A stretch of DNA of 64,000 nucleotides from Streptomyces yangpuensis (GCF_001005295.1 NZ_LBMK01000001.1:1107805-1171804); one strand, 5' to 3'; shown: positions 44,134 through 53,307, counted from the stretch's first letter. The notes: generated by a model from the letters alone, not told the origin. A program made the numbers and translations.

Positions 44134-44145
44134 TACCGATCGGTA
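44134..44145. promoter_or_regulatory. perfect 12-bp palindrome TACCGATCGGTA
   Basis: It lies 45 bases before the sterol desaturase start, and CGGTAAC at its right edge recurs at 44118. The form is typical of TetR-family operators, yet no TetR gene is adjacent. The rest of 43948-44189 has no further clear feature. Confidence 0.6.
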
Positions 44146-44189
44146 ACAACCTCTAGCGGCAGCCCTGAAGGCGCCTCTATGGTGCGGAC

Positions 44190-45173
44190 ATGCCGAACCT
44201 GCCCGATGTCGTGCTGTGGTCCATACCCGCCTTCGTGCTGCTCACCGTCATCGAGCTGGTGAGCTACCGGCTCCATCCCGACGAGGACGCGGCCGGATAC
44301 GACACCAAGGACGCCGTCACCAGCATCGGCATGGGGCTCGGCAGCATCGGCTTCGACCTCCTCTGGAAGATCCCGGTGGTCGCGGTCTTCACCGCCGTCT
44401 ACGAACTGACCCCGCTGCGCGTGCCGTTGCTGTGGTGGACCATCCCCCTGATGCTGCTCGCCCAGGACTTCCTCTACTACTGGCAGCACCGCTGCCACCA
44501 CGTCATCCGCATCCTGTGGGCCTGTCACGTGGTCCACCACAGCAGCCGGAAGTTCAACCTCACCACCGCCCTGCGCCAGCCCTGGACCAGCGCCACGACG
44601 TACTGGTTCTACCTGCCGATGGTGGCCGTCGGGGTGCACCCGGCCGTGGTCCCGTTCTGCTACGGCATCAACCTGCTCTACCAGTTCTGGGTCCACACCG
44701 AGCGGATCGGGAAGCTGCCGCGGGCCTACGAGTACGTCTTCAACACCCCGTCCCACCACCGCGTCCACCACGCCTCCCAGGGCGGTTACCTGGACCGCAA
44801 CTACGGCGGCATCCTGATCGTCTGGGACCGGATGTTCGGCTCCTGGGTGGGCGAGACCGACAAGCCCGTCTACGGGCTCACCAAGAACATCAACACCTAC
44901 AACCCGCTGCGCGTGGCCACCCACGAGTACGCCGCCATCGCCCGGGACGTACGCGCCGCCCGGAGCTGGAGCGAGCGGGCCGGCCGGGTCTTCCGCGGCC
45001 CCGGCTGGCAGCCCGCCACCGCCCCGCTGCCCGCACCGGCATCCGCCCCGGACGACGCCACCGCCGCCCAGGCCAAGGCCGCCGCGCCCGCGAACGCCGC
45101 GCGAGCCGTCGCCGCCCAGGCCAAGGCCGCCGCGCCCGCCGCCGACCCGGCCGTACAGGAGAGCACCGCGTGA
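44190..45173 (+). CDS. sterol desaturase / fatty acid hydroxylase family protein
   Basis: 327 residues with about four to five membrane helices. The di-iron histidine clusters are clear: HRCHH in YYWQHRCHHVIRILW, HVVHHSSRKFN, and HRVHHASQGGYLDRNYGG. These bind two irons and use oxygen to hydroxylate or desaturate a lipid. The last 70 residues are an Ala/Lys-rich repeat (AQAKAAAPANAARAVAAQAK) that looks like a low-complexity tail. Overlaps the lysoplasmalogenase gene by GTGA. Confidence 0.9.
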   Translation: MPNLPDVVLWSIPAFVLLTVIELVSYRLHPDEDAAGYDTKDAVTSIGMGLGSIGFDLLWKIPVVAVFTAVYELTPLRVPLLWWTIPLMLLAQDFLYYWQHRCHHVIRILWACHVVHHSSRKFNLTTALRQPWTSATTYWFYLPMVAVGVHPAVVPFCYGINLLYQFWVHTERIGKLPRAYEYVFNTPSHHRVHHASQGGYLDRNYGGILIVWDRMFGSWVGETDKPVYGLTKNINTYNPLRVATHEYAAIARDVRAARSWSERAGRVFRGPGWQPATAPLPAPASAPDDATAAQAKAAAPANAARAVAAQAKAAAPAADPAVQESTA

Positions 45174-45856
45174 GCACCGCAGAGTCCACCGGCCGGCCCG
45201 CCCCCTCCTGGGCCGCCGGCCGGACGGCGCCCGGCCGGGCCAGGCTCGGCCGCGTCGCCCTCGCCGCCTTCGCCGTGGCCGCCGCCGCGGACCTCGTGTC
45301 CCTGCTGGCCGACTGGCACCTCGGGCACGTCATCGCCAAGCCGCTGCTGATGCCGCTGCTGGTCGGGTACGTGATCACGCGCGGCGCGCCCCGGCTGCTG
45401 GTCGCCGCGCTGCTGTTCGGCTGGGGCGGGGACCTGGCCCTGCTCTTCGACGCCGAGGCCGCCTTCCTCGCCGGCATGGGTTCCTTCGCCGTCGGACACG
45501 TCTGCTACCTCGTCCTCTTCGGCAAGCGGCCGGCGAACCCGCTGCTCGGGGGCGCCTACACCCTGGCCCTGCTCGGCACCGTCGCCCTGCTCTGGGCCGA
45601 CCTGCCCGCAGACCTGCGGATCCCCGTGGCCGGCTACAGCCTGCTGCTCACCGCCATGGCCTTCCGCTCCAGCGCCCTCGGCCTGCGGGCCGGCATCGGC
45701 GGTGCGCTGTTCCTGCTGTCCGACACCCTGATCGCCACCGGCGTCGCGGAATGGCCGCAGCTGCCCCGCCCGGACTTCTGGATCATGGCCACCTACCTCG
45801 CCGCCCAGTACCTGCTGGCGACCGGCGCGACCACCCGCGAGGCAGGCGTACCGTAG
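45170..45856 (+). CDS. YhhN-family lysoplasmalogenase-like membrane protein
   Basis: 228 residues with about seven to eight membrane helices. YhhN features are the LLADWHLGHVIAKPLLMPLL start, FGWGGDLALLF and LFLLSDTLIA, the last two carrying the conserved Asp residues. In animals and some bacteria these enzymes cleave vinyl-ether lysophospholipids. GTG start in an overlap with the desaturase, so the pair is co-translated, hinting at shared lipid chemistry. Confidence 0.85.
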   Translation: MSTAESTGRPAPSWAAGRTAPGRARLGRVALAAFAVAAAADLVSLLADWHLGHVIAKPLLMPLLVGYVITRGAPRLLVAALLFGWGGDLALLFDAEAAFLAGMGSFAVGHVCYLVLFGKRPANPLLGGAYTLALLGTVALLWADLPADLRIPVAGYSLLLTAMAFRSSALGLRAGIGGALFLLSDTLIATGVAEWPQLPRPDFWIMATYLAAQYLLATGATTREAGVP

Positions 45857-45911
45857 GACGGCCGCCAGTCGTACAAGACTGAACCATTTCGAGCCGGAGG
45901 ACTGCACCACC

Positions 45912-46955
45912 ATGCGCGCCACCGTCATCCACGCCCCGCACGACATACGCGTGGAGGAGGTGCCCGACGCTGCCATCCAGCGGCCCGAGGACGCCGTCGT
46001 CCGCGTCCTGCGCGCCTGCATCTGCGGCAGCGACCTGTGGGCCTACCGCGGTGAGGCCGAGCGCCGGCCGGGCCAGCGCATCGGCCACGAGTTCCTGGGC
46101 GTCGTCGAGGAGACCGGCCCGGCCGTCTCCGGCGTACGCGCCGGAGACCTGGTCGTCGCGCCCTTCATGTGGTCGGACGGCACCTGCGAGTACTGCAAGG
46201 AGGGCCTCTACACCTCCTGCGACCACGGCGGCTTCTGGGGCTCGGTCGGCCACGACGGCGGCCAGGGCGAGGCGGTGCGCGTCCCGCACGCCGACGGCAC
46301 GCTGGTCAAGCTGCCCGCCGAGGCCGTCTCCGACGACCACCTGCTCACCGGTCTGCTCGCCCTCTCCGACGTCATGGGCACCGGGCACCACGCCGCGCTG
46401 GGCGCGGGCGTGCGCCCGGGCGCGACGGTCGCCGTGGTCGGCGACGGCGCCGTCGGCCTGTGCGGGGTCCTCGCCGCCCAGCGCCTGGGCGCCGAGCGGA
46501 TCATTGCACTGGGCCGTCACACCGCCCGTACGGACATCGCCCGGCTCTTCGGGGCCACCGACGTCGTCGCCGAGCGCGGCGAGGCCGCCGAGGCGGCCGT
46601 GCGCGAGCTCACCGGCGGCCGCGGCGCTACTTGCGTCATCGAGGCGGTCGGCACCGAGCAGTCCATGCGTACGGCGGTGAACGTCACCCGCGACGGCGGC
46701 GCCATCGGCTACGTCGGCGTCCCGCACGGCAGCGGCACCGGCCTCGACCTCGGCGTCATGTTCGACCGCAACATCACCCTGCGCGGCGGTGTGGCCCCGG
46801 TCCGCGCCTACATCCCGGAGCTGCTGGAGGACGTGCTCAGCGGGGTGATCGACCCGGCGCCCGTCTTCGACCGCGCCGTGTCCCTGGACGAGGTCCCGGA
46901 CGGCTACCGCGCCATGGACGACCGCAGCGCGCTCAAGGTACTGATCAAGCCCTGA
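45912..46955 (+). CDS. zinc-dependent alcohol dehydrogenase
   Basis: 347 residues, medium-chain dehydrogenase. Catalytic zinc ligands: Cys in ACICGSDLW and GHE in QRIGHEFLG. The structural zinc lobe is reduced to CEYCKEGLYTSC. The Rossmann motif is VAVVGDGAVGLCGVLAA. Ends with the usual DEVPDGYRAMDDRSALKVLIKP. Substrate unknown. GGAGG precedes the ATG. A 22-bp hairpin follows. Confidence 0.92.
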   Translation: MRATVIHAPHDIRVEEVPDAAIQRPEDAVVRVLRACICGSDLWAYRGEAERRPGQRIGHEFLGVVEETGPAVSGVRAGDLVVAPFMWSDGTCEYCKEGLYTSCDHGGFWGSVGHDGGQGEAVRVPHADGTLVKLPAEAVSDDHLLTGLLALSDVMGTGHHAALGAGVRPGATVAVVGDGAVGLCGVLAAQRLGAERIIALGRHTARTDIARLFGATDVVAERGEAAEAAVRELTGGRGATCVIEAVGTEQSMRTAVNVTRDGGAIGYVGVPHGSGTGLDLGVMFDRNITLRGGVAPVRAYIPELLEDVLSGVIDPAPVFDRAVSLDEVPDGYRAMDDRSALKVLIKP

Positions 46956-46977
46956 CCGGGGCGAGGGGGACGCCGCA

Positions 46978-47026
46978 GTGACGGACGGGCCGGGCGGGGA
47001 GTTCCCCCGCCCGGCCCGTCCGTCAC
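46978..47026. terminator. 22-bp perfect hairpin between convergent genes
   Basis: Arms 46978-46999 and 47005-47026 are exact complements over 22 bases with loop agttc. It should stop transcripts from both the dehydrogenase and the protease genes. Confidence 0.92.
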
Positions 47027-47037
47027 GGTGAGCCGTA

Positions 47038-48579
47038 CTACTTCACGGCCTTCAGGGCGTCCACGACGCCGTAGCCGTAGTAGCCGGTCTGGCCCCACTT
47101 GGCCTGGCAGGTGGTGGCGTTGATCAGCGCGCCCGTGGCGTCGTAGATCTGCGCCGGGCACGTGGCCTTGGTGGACTGCGCCTTCAGCATCGACTGGAGC
47201 TGGGAGGGCGTGGCCGACGGGTGGGCGCTCTTGAGCAGCGCCGCGACGCCCGCGACGTGCGGGGCGGCCATCGAGGTGCCCTGCTTGTACCCGTAGCCGC
47301 CCGGGACGGTCGACAGCACGCGTCCGTTGGCGTCCGGGGTGGCCGGGACCTGCCACTTGTCGCCGCCGGGGGCCGCGACGTCCACGACTCCGAGGCCGTA
47401 GCTGGAGTAGTAGGAGCGCAGGCCCTTGTCGCCGGTCGCGGAGACGGTGACCACGCCCGGCAGCTGCGTGGGCAGGTCCAGGCAGACCTTCGGGTCGATG
47501 GTGCGGGTGACCGGGGTGGTGTCGTTCGGGCTGGTGGTGTCCTCCAGGGTGGCCGCGGCCAGGTCCTGGTTGGAGTTGCCGGCCGAGGCGACGTGCAGGG
47601 TGCCCTTGCGCTCGGCGTACTTGGTGGCCCGGCCGATGGCCTCCACCAGCGCCTTCTGGTCGTCGTCGGTCTTGCAGTTGAAGAGCCACGGGTCGACGTA
47701 GTAGCTGTTGTTGGTCACCTCGATCCCCTTCTCGGCGGCGAACATGAAGCCGCAGACGACCGCCTCGGTGTAGAAGAGGCTGGTCCCGGGCTCACTCACC
47801 TTGATCGCGGCTATCTTCACGCCGGGCGCCACACCGCTGATGCCGACGCCGTTGCGCGGGGCGCCGATGGTGCCGGCCACGTGGGTGCCGTGGTCGCTGC
47901 CGTCCGGGTACGGACGCCAGGCGCCCTCGGTGGTGTCGGCGACGCCGCCGACGCAGTTGGCGGACTGGCCCTTGGAGAAGTTCGGGGCGAGATCGGGGTG
48001 GGTGTCGTCCACACCCGTGTCTATGACGCCCACGGTGACGTCCTGGCTGCCATCGTTGATCTTGTGAGCCTCGTCGGCCTTGATCGTCCGCAGGTCCCAC
48101 TGGTTGGGCTCCAGGGGCTCCTGACCCTCCTGGGCCTGCGCCGCCGCCTTGGCGGCGTCCGCCTCGCTCAGCCGCTGGGTCGCACCCTCGTCGGTGGTCT
48201 GCACCGCCTGCATCGGGGCCGTCCGGGTGGCGCCGACGGACACGAACAGCCCACGCTGGGCGCGCAGCTGCTTGGCGAAGTCCGGGTTCTGGGAGTGTGC
48301 GACGACGACCCCGATCTGCTCATAGGCCGTCACCACCGTTCCGCCGGCCCGCTCGATGGCCTTCTTCGCCGCCTTCACCGTGGCGTAGGCGTTCAGGTTC
48401 GCCACGTAGGACAGCTTGGGGCCCTCGGCCGTGGCCTTCGGAGCCGTCGCCGTGCCCGCGGCGCCGTCCAGCGAGGCGGCGGAGGCCGACACCGAGGGCA
48501 GCAGGGCGAGCGAGGCGGTGAGCGCCAGGCCGACCGGTACGGCGAGGGCACGCCGGCGGGCGGATCCCAGATGAGCCAT
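47038..48579 (-). CDS. secreted S8 (subtilisin) serine protease
   Basis: 513 residues. Signal peptide 1-35 (RRRALAVPVGLALTASLALL, cleavage after ASA). An inhibitor-like propeptide runs to about 155. Catalytic residues: Asp187 (VGVIDTGVDDTHPD), His230 (GSDHGTHVAGT), oxyanion Asn in SAGNS and Ser436 (GTSMAAPHVAG). Cysteines in CVGG, VVCGF, FNCKT, KVCLD, ATCPAQ and TTCQA suggest disulfides. An extracellular peptidase with prodomain; no C-terminal anchor. Divergent from the DUF485/symporter operon. Confidence 0.94.
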   Translation of the reverse strand: MAHLGSARRRALAVPVGLALTASLALLPSVSASAASLDGAAGTATAPKATAEGPKLSYVANLNAYATVKAAKKAIERAGGTVVTAYEQIGVVVAHSQNPDFAKQLRAQRGLFVSVGATRTAPMQAVQTTDEGATQRLSEADAAKAAAQAQEGQEPLEPNQWDLRTIKADEAHKINDGSQDVTVGVIDTGVDDTHPDLAPNFSKGQSANCVGGVADTTEGAWRPYPDGSDHGTHVAGTIGAPRNGVGISGVAPGVKIAAIKVSEPGTSLFYTEAVVCGFMFAAEKGIEVTNNSYYVDPWLFNCKTDDDQKALVEAIGRATKYAERKGTLHVASAGNSNQDLAAATLEDTTSPNDTTPVTRTIDPKVCLDLPTQLPGVVTVSATGDKGLRSYYSSYGLGVVDVAAPGGDKWQVPATPDANGRVLSTVPGGYGYKQGTSMAAPHVAGVAALLKSAHPSATPSQLQSMLKAQSTKATCPAQIYDATGALINATTCQAKWGQTGYYGYGVVDALKAVK

Positions 48580-48744
48580 GGGTTCTCCAGATCATCGTGA
48601 AAAAGCCGTCCGCGCGCGGTCGCGCCGGACGGGTCCATGACAAGTGAACCTAGTGCCGCCGTTCCCCTTTCCGCCATCAGTTCGAGAAATCAGTTCCGGA
48701 AGAATCCCCGGGCGTTGAACCGTCCCGACACGCCGGCCGTGCCG

Positions 48745-48773
48745 TTGACAGAGGGGGCTCAGCGCCATCGACC
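48745..48773 (+). promoter_or_regulatory. candidate promoter for the DUF485/symporter operon
   Basis: TTGACA at 48745-48750 is a perfect -35; 17 bases on, the -10 position reads tcgacc, a weak match. It is about 65 bases before the DUF485 start. No other element was clear in 48580-48836. Confidence 0.35.
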
Positions 48774-48836
48774 CCCCACACGGAGGTTGCTTTGTCCGTC
48801 GTCCCCACCGCACCCGCGTCACAAGGAGATTCCCCC

Positions 48837-49202
48837 GTGACCACCGAAGCAGCGCCGCCCCCGGGCAGCGCGGGAACGCCCCTGGCGGGCCCCACGGCCG
48901 ATGAGTTCGTGAGCGTCCAGCAGAGCCCCGAGTTCACCGAACTCCGCCGCTCCTACCGCTCCTTCGCCTTTCCGCTCACCGTGGCCTTCATCGCCTGGTA
49001 CCTGCTCTACGTCCTGCTGTCCAACTACGCGGGCGGCTTCATGGGGACCAAGGTCTTCGGCAACATCAACGTCGCCCTGGTGCTCGGCCTCGCCCAGTTC
49101 GCGACGACCTTCCTCATCGCCTGGCTCTACGCGCGCCACGCCGCCGCCAAGCTCGACCCCCGGGCTGCGGCCATCAAGGCGCGGATGGAGGCCTCCGAAT
49201 GA
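48837..49202 (+). CDS. DUF485 membrane protein (symporter partner)
   Basis: 121 residues from GTG with AAGGAG eight bases upstream; a TTG at 48792 is in frame but lacks such a site. DUF485 pattern: SPEFTELRRSYRSFAFPLTV, membrane helix AFIAWYLLYVLLSNYAGGFM, VNVALVLGLAQF-like second helix and a charged tail. DUF485 proteins are the small partners of acetate-type sodium/solute symporters. ATGA overlap with the symporter gene supports this. Confidence 0.92.
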   Translation: MTTEAAPPPGSAGTPLAGPTADEFVSVQQSPEFTELRRSYRSFAFPLTVAFIAWYLLYVLLSNYAGGFMGTKVFGNINVALVLGLAQFATTFLIAWLYARHAAAKLDPRAAAIKARMEASE

Positions 49203-50833
49203 GCGGAGCGCACCACCTGACGACGGTCACGGTCGCGGCCGGCGCCTCCGAGCACCGCCCGCTCATCATCACCCTGTTCGGGCTGTTCGTCGTCGCCACC
49301 CTGATCATCACGGTCTGGGCCGGACGCCAGACCAAGGACGCCGCGGACTTCTACGCGGGCGGCCGCCAGTTCACCGGATTCCAGAACGGCCTCGCCATCT
49401 CCGGCGACTACATGTCCGCCGCGTCCTTCCTGGGCATCGCCGGAGCGATCGCCCTCTTCGGCTACGACGGCTTCCTCTACTCCATCGGCTTCCTCGTCGC
49501 CTGGCTGGTCGCCCTGCTGCTCGTCGCCGAGCCACTGCGCAACTCCGGCCGCTACACGATGGGCGACGTGCTCGCGTACCGGATGCGCCAGCGGCCCGTC
49601 CGCACCGCCGCCGGCACCTCCACCATCGTGGTCTCGATCTTCTACCTGCTCGCCCAGATGGCCGGAGCCGGCGTCCTCGTCTCCCTGCTCCTCGGCATCA
49701 CCAGCGACGGCGGCAAGGTGGCGGTCGTCGCGCTCGTCGGCGTCCTGATGATCGTCTACGTGACCATCGGCGGCATGAAGGGCACCACGTGGGTTCAGAT
49801 GATCAAGGCGGTCCTGCTGATCGCGGGCGCCCTGCTGATCACCCTCCTGGTGCTGGTGAAGTTCAACTTCAACGTCTCCGACCTGCTGGGCAAGGCCGCC
49901 GAGAACAGCGGACAGGGCGCCAAGTTCCTCGAACCGGGCCTGAAGTACGGCAAGGACGCGACCTCGAAGCTGGACTTCCTCTCCCTCGGGCTCGCCCTCG
50001 TCCTCGGCACCGCCGGCCTCCCGCACATCCTGATCCGCTTCTACACCGTGCCCACCGCGAAGGCCGCCCGTAAGTCCGTGAACTGGGCCATCGGCATCAT
50101 CGGCGCCTTCTACCTGATGACCATCGCCCTCGGCTTCGGCGCCGCGGCCCTGCTGGAGCGCGCAGACATCCTGGCCTCGAACAAGGCCGGCAACACCGCC
50201 GCACCCCTGCTGGCCCAGGCCGTGGGCGGCGGCGCGGACTCCACCGGCGGCGCCGTCCTGCTCGCCGTCATCTCCGCCGTCGCCTTCGCCACCATCCTCG
50301 CCGTGGTCGCGGGCCTCACCCTCGCGTCCTCCTCGTCCTTCGCCCATGACCTGTACGTGAACGTGATCCGCAAGGGCAAGGCCACCGAGCAGGAGGAGGT
50401 GCGCGCCGCCCGCTGGTCCACGGTCGTCATCGGCGCCGTCGCCATCGGCCTGGGCGCGCTGGCCCGCGACCTGAACGTGGCCGGCCTCGTCGCGCTCGCC
50501 TTCGCGGTCGCCGCCTCCGCCAACCTGCCGACGATCCTCTACAGCCTCTTCTGGAAGCGCTTCAACACCCAGGGGGCGCTCTGGTCGATCTACGGCGGGC
50601 TGGTCTCCGCCGTCGGCCTGGTGCTCTTCTCCCCGGTCGTGTCCGGCAAGCCGACCTCGATGTTCAAGGACGCCGACTTCTTCTGGTTCCCCCTGGAGAA
50701 CCCGGGCATCATCTCCATCCCTCTCGGCTTCCTCCTGGGATGGCTGGGAACCGTCCTGTCCAAGGAGAAGGCGGACCCGCAGAAGTTCGCCGAGCTGGAG
50801 GTGCGCTCCCTCACCGGAACAGGGGCGCACTGA
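49199..50833 (+). CDS. ActP-like cation/acetate symporter
   Basis: 544 residues, about 13 membrane helices of the SSS family. Typical stretches are FYAGGRQFTGFQNGLAISGD, YMSAASFLGIAG, VYVTIGGMKGTTWVQMIKA and GTAGLPHILIRFYTVPTAK. It imports acetate or another small carboxylate with sodium or protons. Coupled to the DUF485 gene by ATGA. A 17-bp hairpin follows. Confidence 0.92.
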   Translation: MSGAHHLTTVTVAAGASEHRPLIITLFGLFVVATLIITVWAGRQTKDAADFYAGGRQFTGFQNGLAISGDYMSAASFLGIAGAIALFGYDGFLYSIGFLVAWLVALLLVAEPLRNSGRYTMGDVLAYRMRQRPVRTAAGTSTIVVSIFYLLAQMAGAGVLVSLLLGITSDGGKVAVVALVGVLMIVYVTIGGMKGTTWVQMIKAVLLIAGALLITLLVLVKFNFNVSDLLGKAAENSGQGAKFLEPGLKYGKDATSKLDFLSLGLALVLGTAGLPHILIRFYTVPTAKAARKSVNWAIGIIGAFYLMTIALGFGAAALLERADILASNKAGNTAAPLLAQAVGGGADSTGGAVLLAVISAVAFATILAVVAGLTLASSSSFAHDLYVNVIRKGKATEQEEVRAARWSTVVIGAVAIGLGALARDLNVAGLVALAFAVAASANLPTILYSLFWKRFNTQGALWSIYGGLVSAVGLVLFSPVVSGKPTSMFKDADFFWFPLENPGIISIPLGFLLGWLGTVLSKEKADPQKFAELEVRSLTGTGAH

Positions 50834-50851
50834 CATCGTCCGAACACCCAG

Positions 50852-50887
50852 CGTGGCCGTGTCGTAGGGACCTACGACACGGCCACG
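50852..50887 (+). terminator. 17-bp hairpin terminator after the symporter gene
   Basis: CGTGGCCGTGTCGTAGG pairs perfectly with 50871-50887; a moderately T-rich tail (ttacgtctcgttcattt) follows, unusual for this genome. Confidence 0.9.
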
Positions 50888-51010
50888 TTACGTCTCGTTC
50901 ATTTGGGCATCACGGAACGACACATGCGTCACGTAGTCTCGAAATAGAACGCGTGGAGTAGCTCCAATGTCGCGCGTATGTCTACTTCCGGACAGGGGAG
51001 GGGGCCCACA

Positions 51011-52000
51011 GTGCTTCTCGACACCTATGGCCGCGTGGCCACTGACCTGCGCGTCTCGCTCACCGACCGGTGCAATCTGCGCTGCACGTACTGCATGCCC
51101 GAAGAGGGCCTCCAGTGGCTCGGCAAGTCCGACCTGCTCACCGACGACGAGATCGTCCGGCTGATCCGGATCGCCGTCACGCAGCTCGGCATCACCGAGG
51201 TCCGCTTCACCGGCGGTGAACCGCTGCTGCGACCCGGCCTGGTCGGGATCGTCGAGCAGTGCGCGGCCCTGGAGCCTCGCCCCAAGATGTCGCTCACCAC
51301 CAACGGCATCGGTCTGGGGCGCACCGCGCAGGCCCTGAAGGCCGCCGGCCTGGACCGGGTGAACGTCTCCCTGGACACCCTGCGGCCCGAGGTCTTCAAG
51401 ACCCTCACCCGCCGCGACCGGCACAAGGACGTCATCGAGGGCATGGCCGCGGCCCGCGAGGCCGGCCTGACCCCCGTCAAGGTCAATTCCGTGCTCATGC
51501 CGGGGCTCAACGACGACGAAGCCCCCGACCTGCTGGCCTGGGCCGTGGAGAACGAGTACGAGCTCCGCTTCATCGAGCAGATGCCCCTCGACGCCCAGCA
51601 CGGCTGGAAGCGCGACGGCATGATCACCGCCGGGGACATCCTGGAGTCCCTGCGCACCCGCTTCACGCTCACCGAGGAGGGCGCCGACGAACGCGGCTCC
51701 GCCCCGGCCGAGCGCTGGGTCGTCGACGACGGCCCCGCCACCGTCGGCGTCATCGCCTCGGTCACCCGCCCGTTCTGCGGCGCCTGCGACCGCACCCGGC
51801 TCACCGCCGACGGCCAGGTGCGTACGTGCCTGTTCGCCACCGAGGAGTCGGACCTGCGCTCCGCGCTGCGCTCGGGCGCCCCGGACGAGGAGATCGCCCG
51901 GCTGTGGAAGGTGGCGATGTGGGGCAAGAAGGCCGGCTCCGGCCTCGACGACCCGTCCTTCCTCCAGCCCGACCGCCCCATGTCCGCGATCGGCGGCTGA
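51011..52000 (+). CDS. moaA: GTP 3',8-cyclase MoaA
   Basis: 329 residues. The radical-SAM cluster is C21/C25/C28 in LTDRCNLRCTYCMPEEG; the second Fe-S cluster is in RPFCGACDRTR plus VRTCLF. The FTGGEPLLRP SAM motif and the Gly-Gly C-terminus (MSAIGG) are present. It makes the first molybdenum-cofactor intermediate from GTP. The GTG at 51011 (MLLDTYGRVATDLR) has ggggaggggg before it and gives the usual length; an ATG at 50978 would add 11 residues. No other moa genes are adjacent. Confidence 0.95.
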   Translation: MLLDTYGRVATDLRVSLTDRCNLRCTYCMPEEGLQWLGKSDLLTDDEIVRLIRIAVTQLGITEVRFTGGEPLLRPGLVGIVEQCAALEPRPKMSLTTNGIGLGRTAQALKAAGLDRVNVSLDTLRPEVFKTLTRRDRHKDVIEGMAAAREAGLTPVKVNSVLMPGLNDDEAPDLLAWAVENEYELRFIEQMPLDAQHGWKRDGMITAGDILESLRTRFTLTEEGADERGSAPAERWVVDDGPATVGVIASVTRPFCGACDRTRLTADGQVRTCLFATEESDLRSALRSGAPDEEIARLWKVAMWGKKAGSGLDDPSFLQPDRPMSAIGG

Positions 52001-52031
52001 CCCCGCCGCTGCCGAAGTGGCGGAGGCCGCT

Positions 52032-52063
52032 CGGTGGCAGCCGGTACGCACCGGCCGCCACCG
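52032..52063. terminator. hairpin between moaA and the convergent small gene
   Basis: CGGTGGC-a-GCCGGT-acgc-ACCGGC-c-GCCACCG, a 13-bp stem with one internal mismatch, placed between stops at 52000 and 52068. Confidence 0.75.
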
Positions 52064-52067
52064 CGGG

Positions 52068-52319
52068 TCAGCGCGGGCGCTCGGAGCCCTCCGGCTGCAC
52101 CCACTCGTCGAGCTTCACGACGTCCTTGAGGAAACCGCGGACCCCCAGGAACTGCGAGAGGTGTTCGCGGTGCTCCTCGCAGGCCAGCCAGGTCTTGCGC
52201 CGCTCCGGCGTGTGCAGGGTCGGGTTGTTCCACGCGAGGACCCAGACGGCCGCGTCACGGCAGCCCTTGGCCGAGCAGGTGGGGATCTCTTCGGGGGCGG
52301 GGGAGTCGGAGGAAGTCAC
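52068..52319 (-). CDS. small conserved protein with Cys/His motif
   Basis: 83 residues. A possible metal site is built from CSAKGC at about 15-20 and WLACEEHREH at about 44-53. The middle (AVWVLAWNNPTLHTPERRKT) is distinctive and recalls a short protein seen across actinobacteria whose function I do not know. No signal or membrane segment. It converges on moaA. Confidence 0.72.
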   Translation of the reverse strand: MTSSDSPAPEEIPTCSAKGCRDAAVWVLAWNNPTLHTPERRKTWLACEEHREHLSQFLGVRGFLKDVVKLDEWVQPEGSERPR

Positions 52320-52473
52320 GACCTCACCCTAGAGGGTGAACCGAACGTCGCACGGAAGGGCGACGCCGAGCAGCCACGGGGGGAGCTGCCCGGCGTCGGT
52401 CCGTCGCTCCGACGGGGGATGCGGAGCGCGTGAGCAGTATGTCACGCAGGACCCGGTGCGGTGCACCGGAACT

Positions 52474-52815
52474 TCATGATTGATCTGAGGTTTTCTTGAG
52501 GTTTCCCGCGTCCAGCGCCGGGCGGACGGGAGACGGGACGAAATGGGAGGGCAGCGACGGCGCCGACTCGCGGCCCGCGTTGGCGATGACCACGGCGATG
52601 TAGGGGAGCAGGGCCCCGGCCACCAGCGTCACGACGGCCACCGGGCGCGACACGTTCCACAACACCACGGTCGCGATGACCGACAGGGTCCTGACGGCCA
52701 TCGAGATCACATAGCGGCGCTGACGGCCCCGCACGTCCTCGGCGAGCCCCATCCGGGCGCCGGTGATCCGGAAGACCTCGGCCCCGTTCCGCTTCTGCCG
52801 CTTCACCCGTTCCAT
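52474..52815 (-). CDS. DUF3099 membrane protein
   Basis: 113 residues. The conserved block VFRITGARMGLAEDVRGRQR, then RYVISMAVRTLSVIATVVLW and ALLPYIAVVIANAGRES, is the DUF3099 signature with two membrane helices and a cytoplasmic N-terminus. Function unknown; the family is restricted to actinobacteria. It is divergent from the GlsB-like gene. Confidence 0.9.
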   Translation of the reverse strand: MERVKRQKRNGAEVFRITGARMGLAEDVRGRQRRYVISMAVRTLSVIATVVLWNVSRPVAVVTLVAGALLPYIAVVIANAGRESAPSLPSHFVPSPVRPALDAGNLKKTSDQS

Positions 52816-52990
52816 GTCCTACCACCCGATCGCCGGCCGGGCCTTCCCCGGCCCGGACCCTTCCACGGTACGCGGCCCCCGCCGCCGAGGGGACAGCGGG
52901 ACCCCCGGGAGCGCCGCCCGAAATGCGTGGTACGCCGGACGGGCCGACACTGGGCGCACGTGCGCACACCGCGCCAGGAGGAGGCTGGAC

Positions 52991-53269
52991 ATGAGCTGGT
53001 TGTGGGCGATCATCGTCGGTTTCGTGCTCGGGCTGATAGCCAAGGCCATCCTGCCGGGCAAACAGCACCAGCCCCTCTGGCTGACCACGCTGATGGGCAT
53101 CATCGGCAGTGTCGTCGGCAACGCCGTCGCCGGATGGATCGGGGTCGCCGACACCCGCGGTATCGACTGGACCCGCCACCTGCTGCAGCTCGCGGGCGCG
53201 GTCCTCTTCGTCTTCCTGGGCGAGATGGCCTACAAGGCGATGCGCGGAGGCAGCCGCCAGATGACCTGA
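52991..53269 (+). CDS. GlsB/YeaQ/YmgE-type membrane protein
   Basis: 92 residues with three membrane helices and the family glycines: LWAIIVGFVLGLIAKAILPG, TTLMGIIGSVVGNAVAGWIG, LLQLAGAVLFVFLGEMAY. The loop after helix 2 (VADTRGIDWTRH) is longer than in many relatives. These transglycosylase-associated small proteins are linked to stress response without known chemistry. Strong ribosome site (ccaggaggagg). Confidence 0.9.
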   Translation: MSWLWAIIVGFVLGLIAKAILPGKQHQPLWLTTLMGIIGSVVGNAVAGWIGVADTRGIDWTRHLLQLAGAVLFVFLGEMAYKAMRGGSRQMT

Positions 53270-53307
53270 GCCGCCGCCGGGGCACCAGCGGTGCCCGCGG
53301 CACATGA

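Noticed and set aside
44044..44262. A 72-codon plus-strand ORF before the sterol desaturase gene
   Set aside because: No ribosome site, Cys/Pro/Ser-rich composition and overlap with the true gene start and promoter palindrome.
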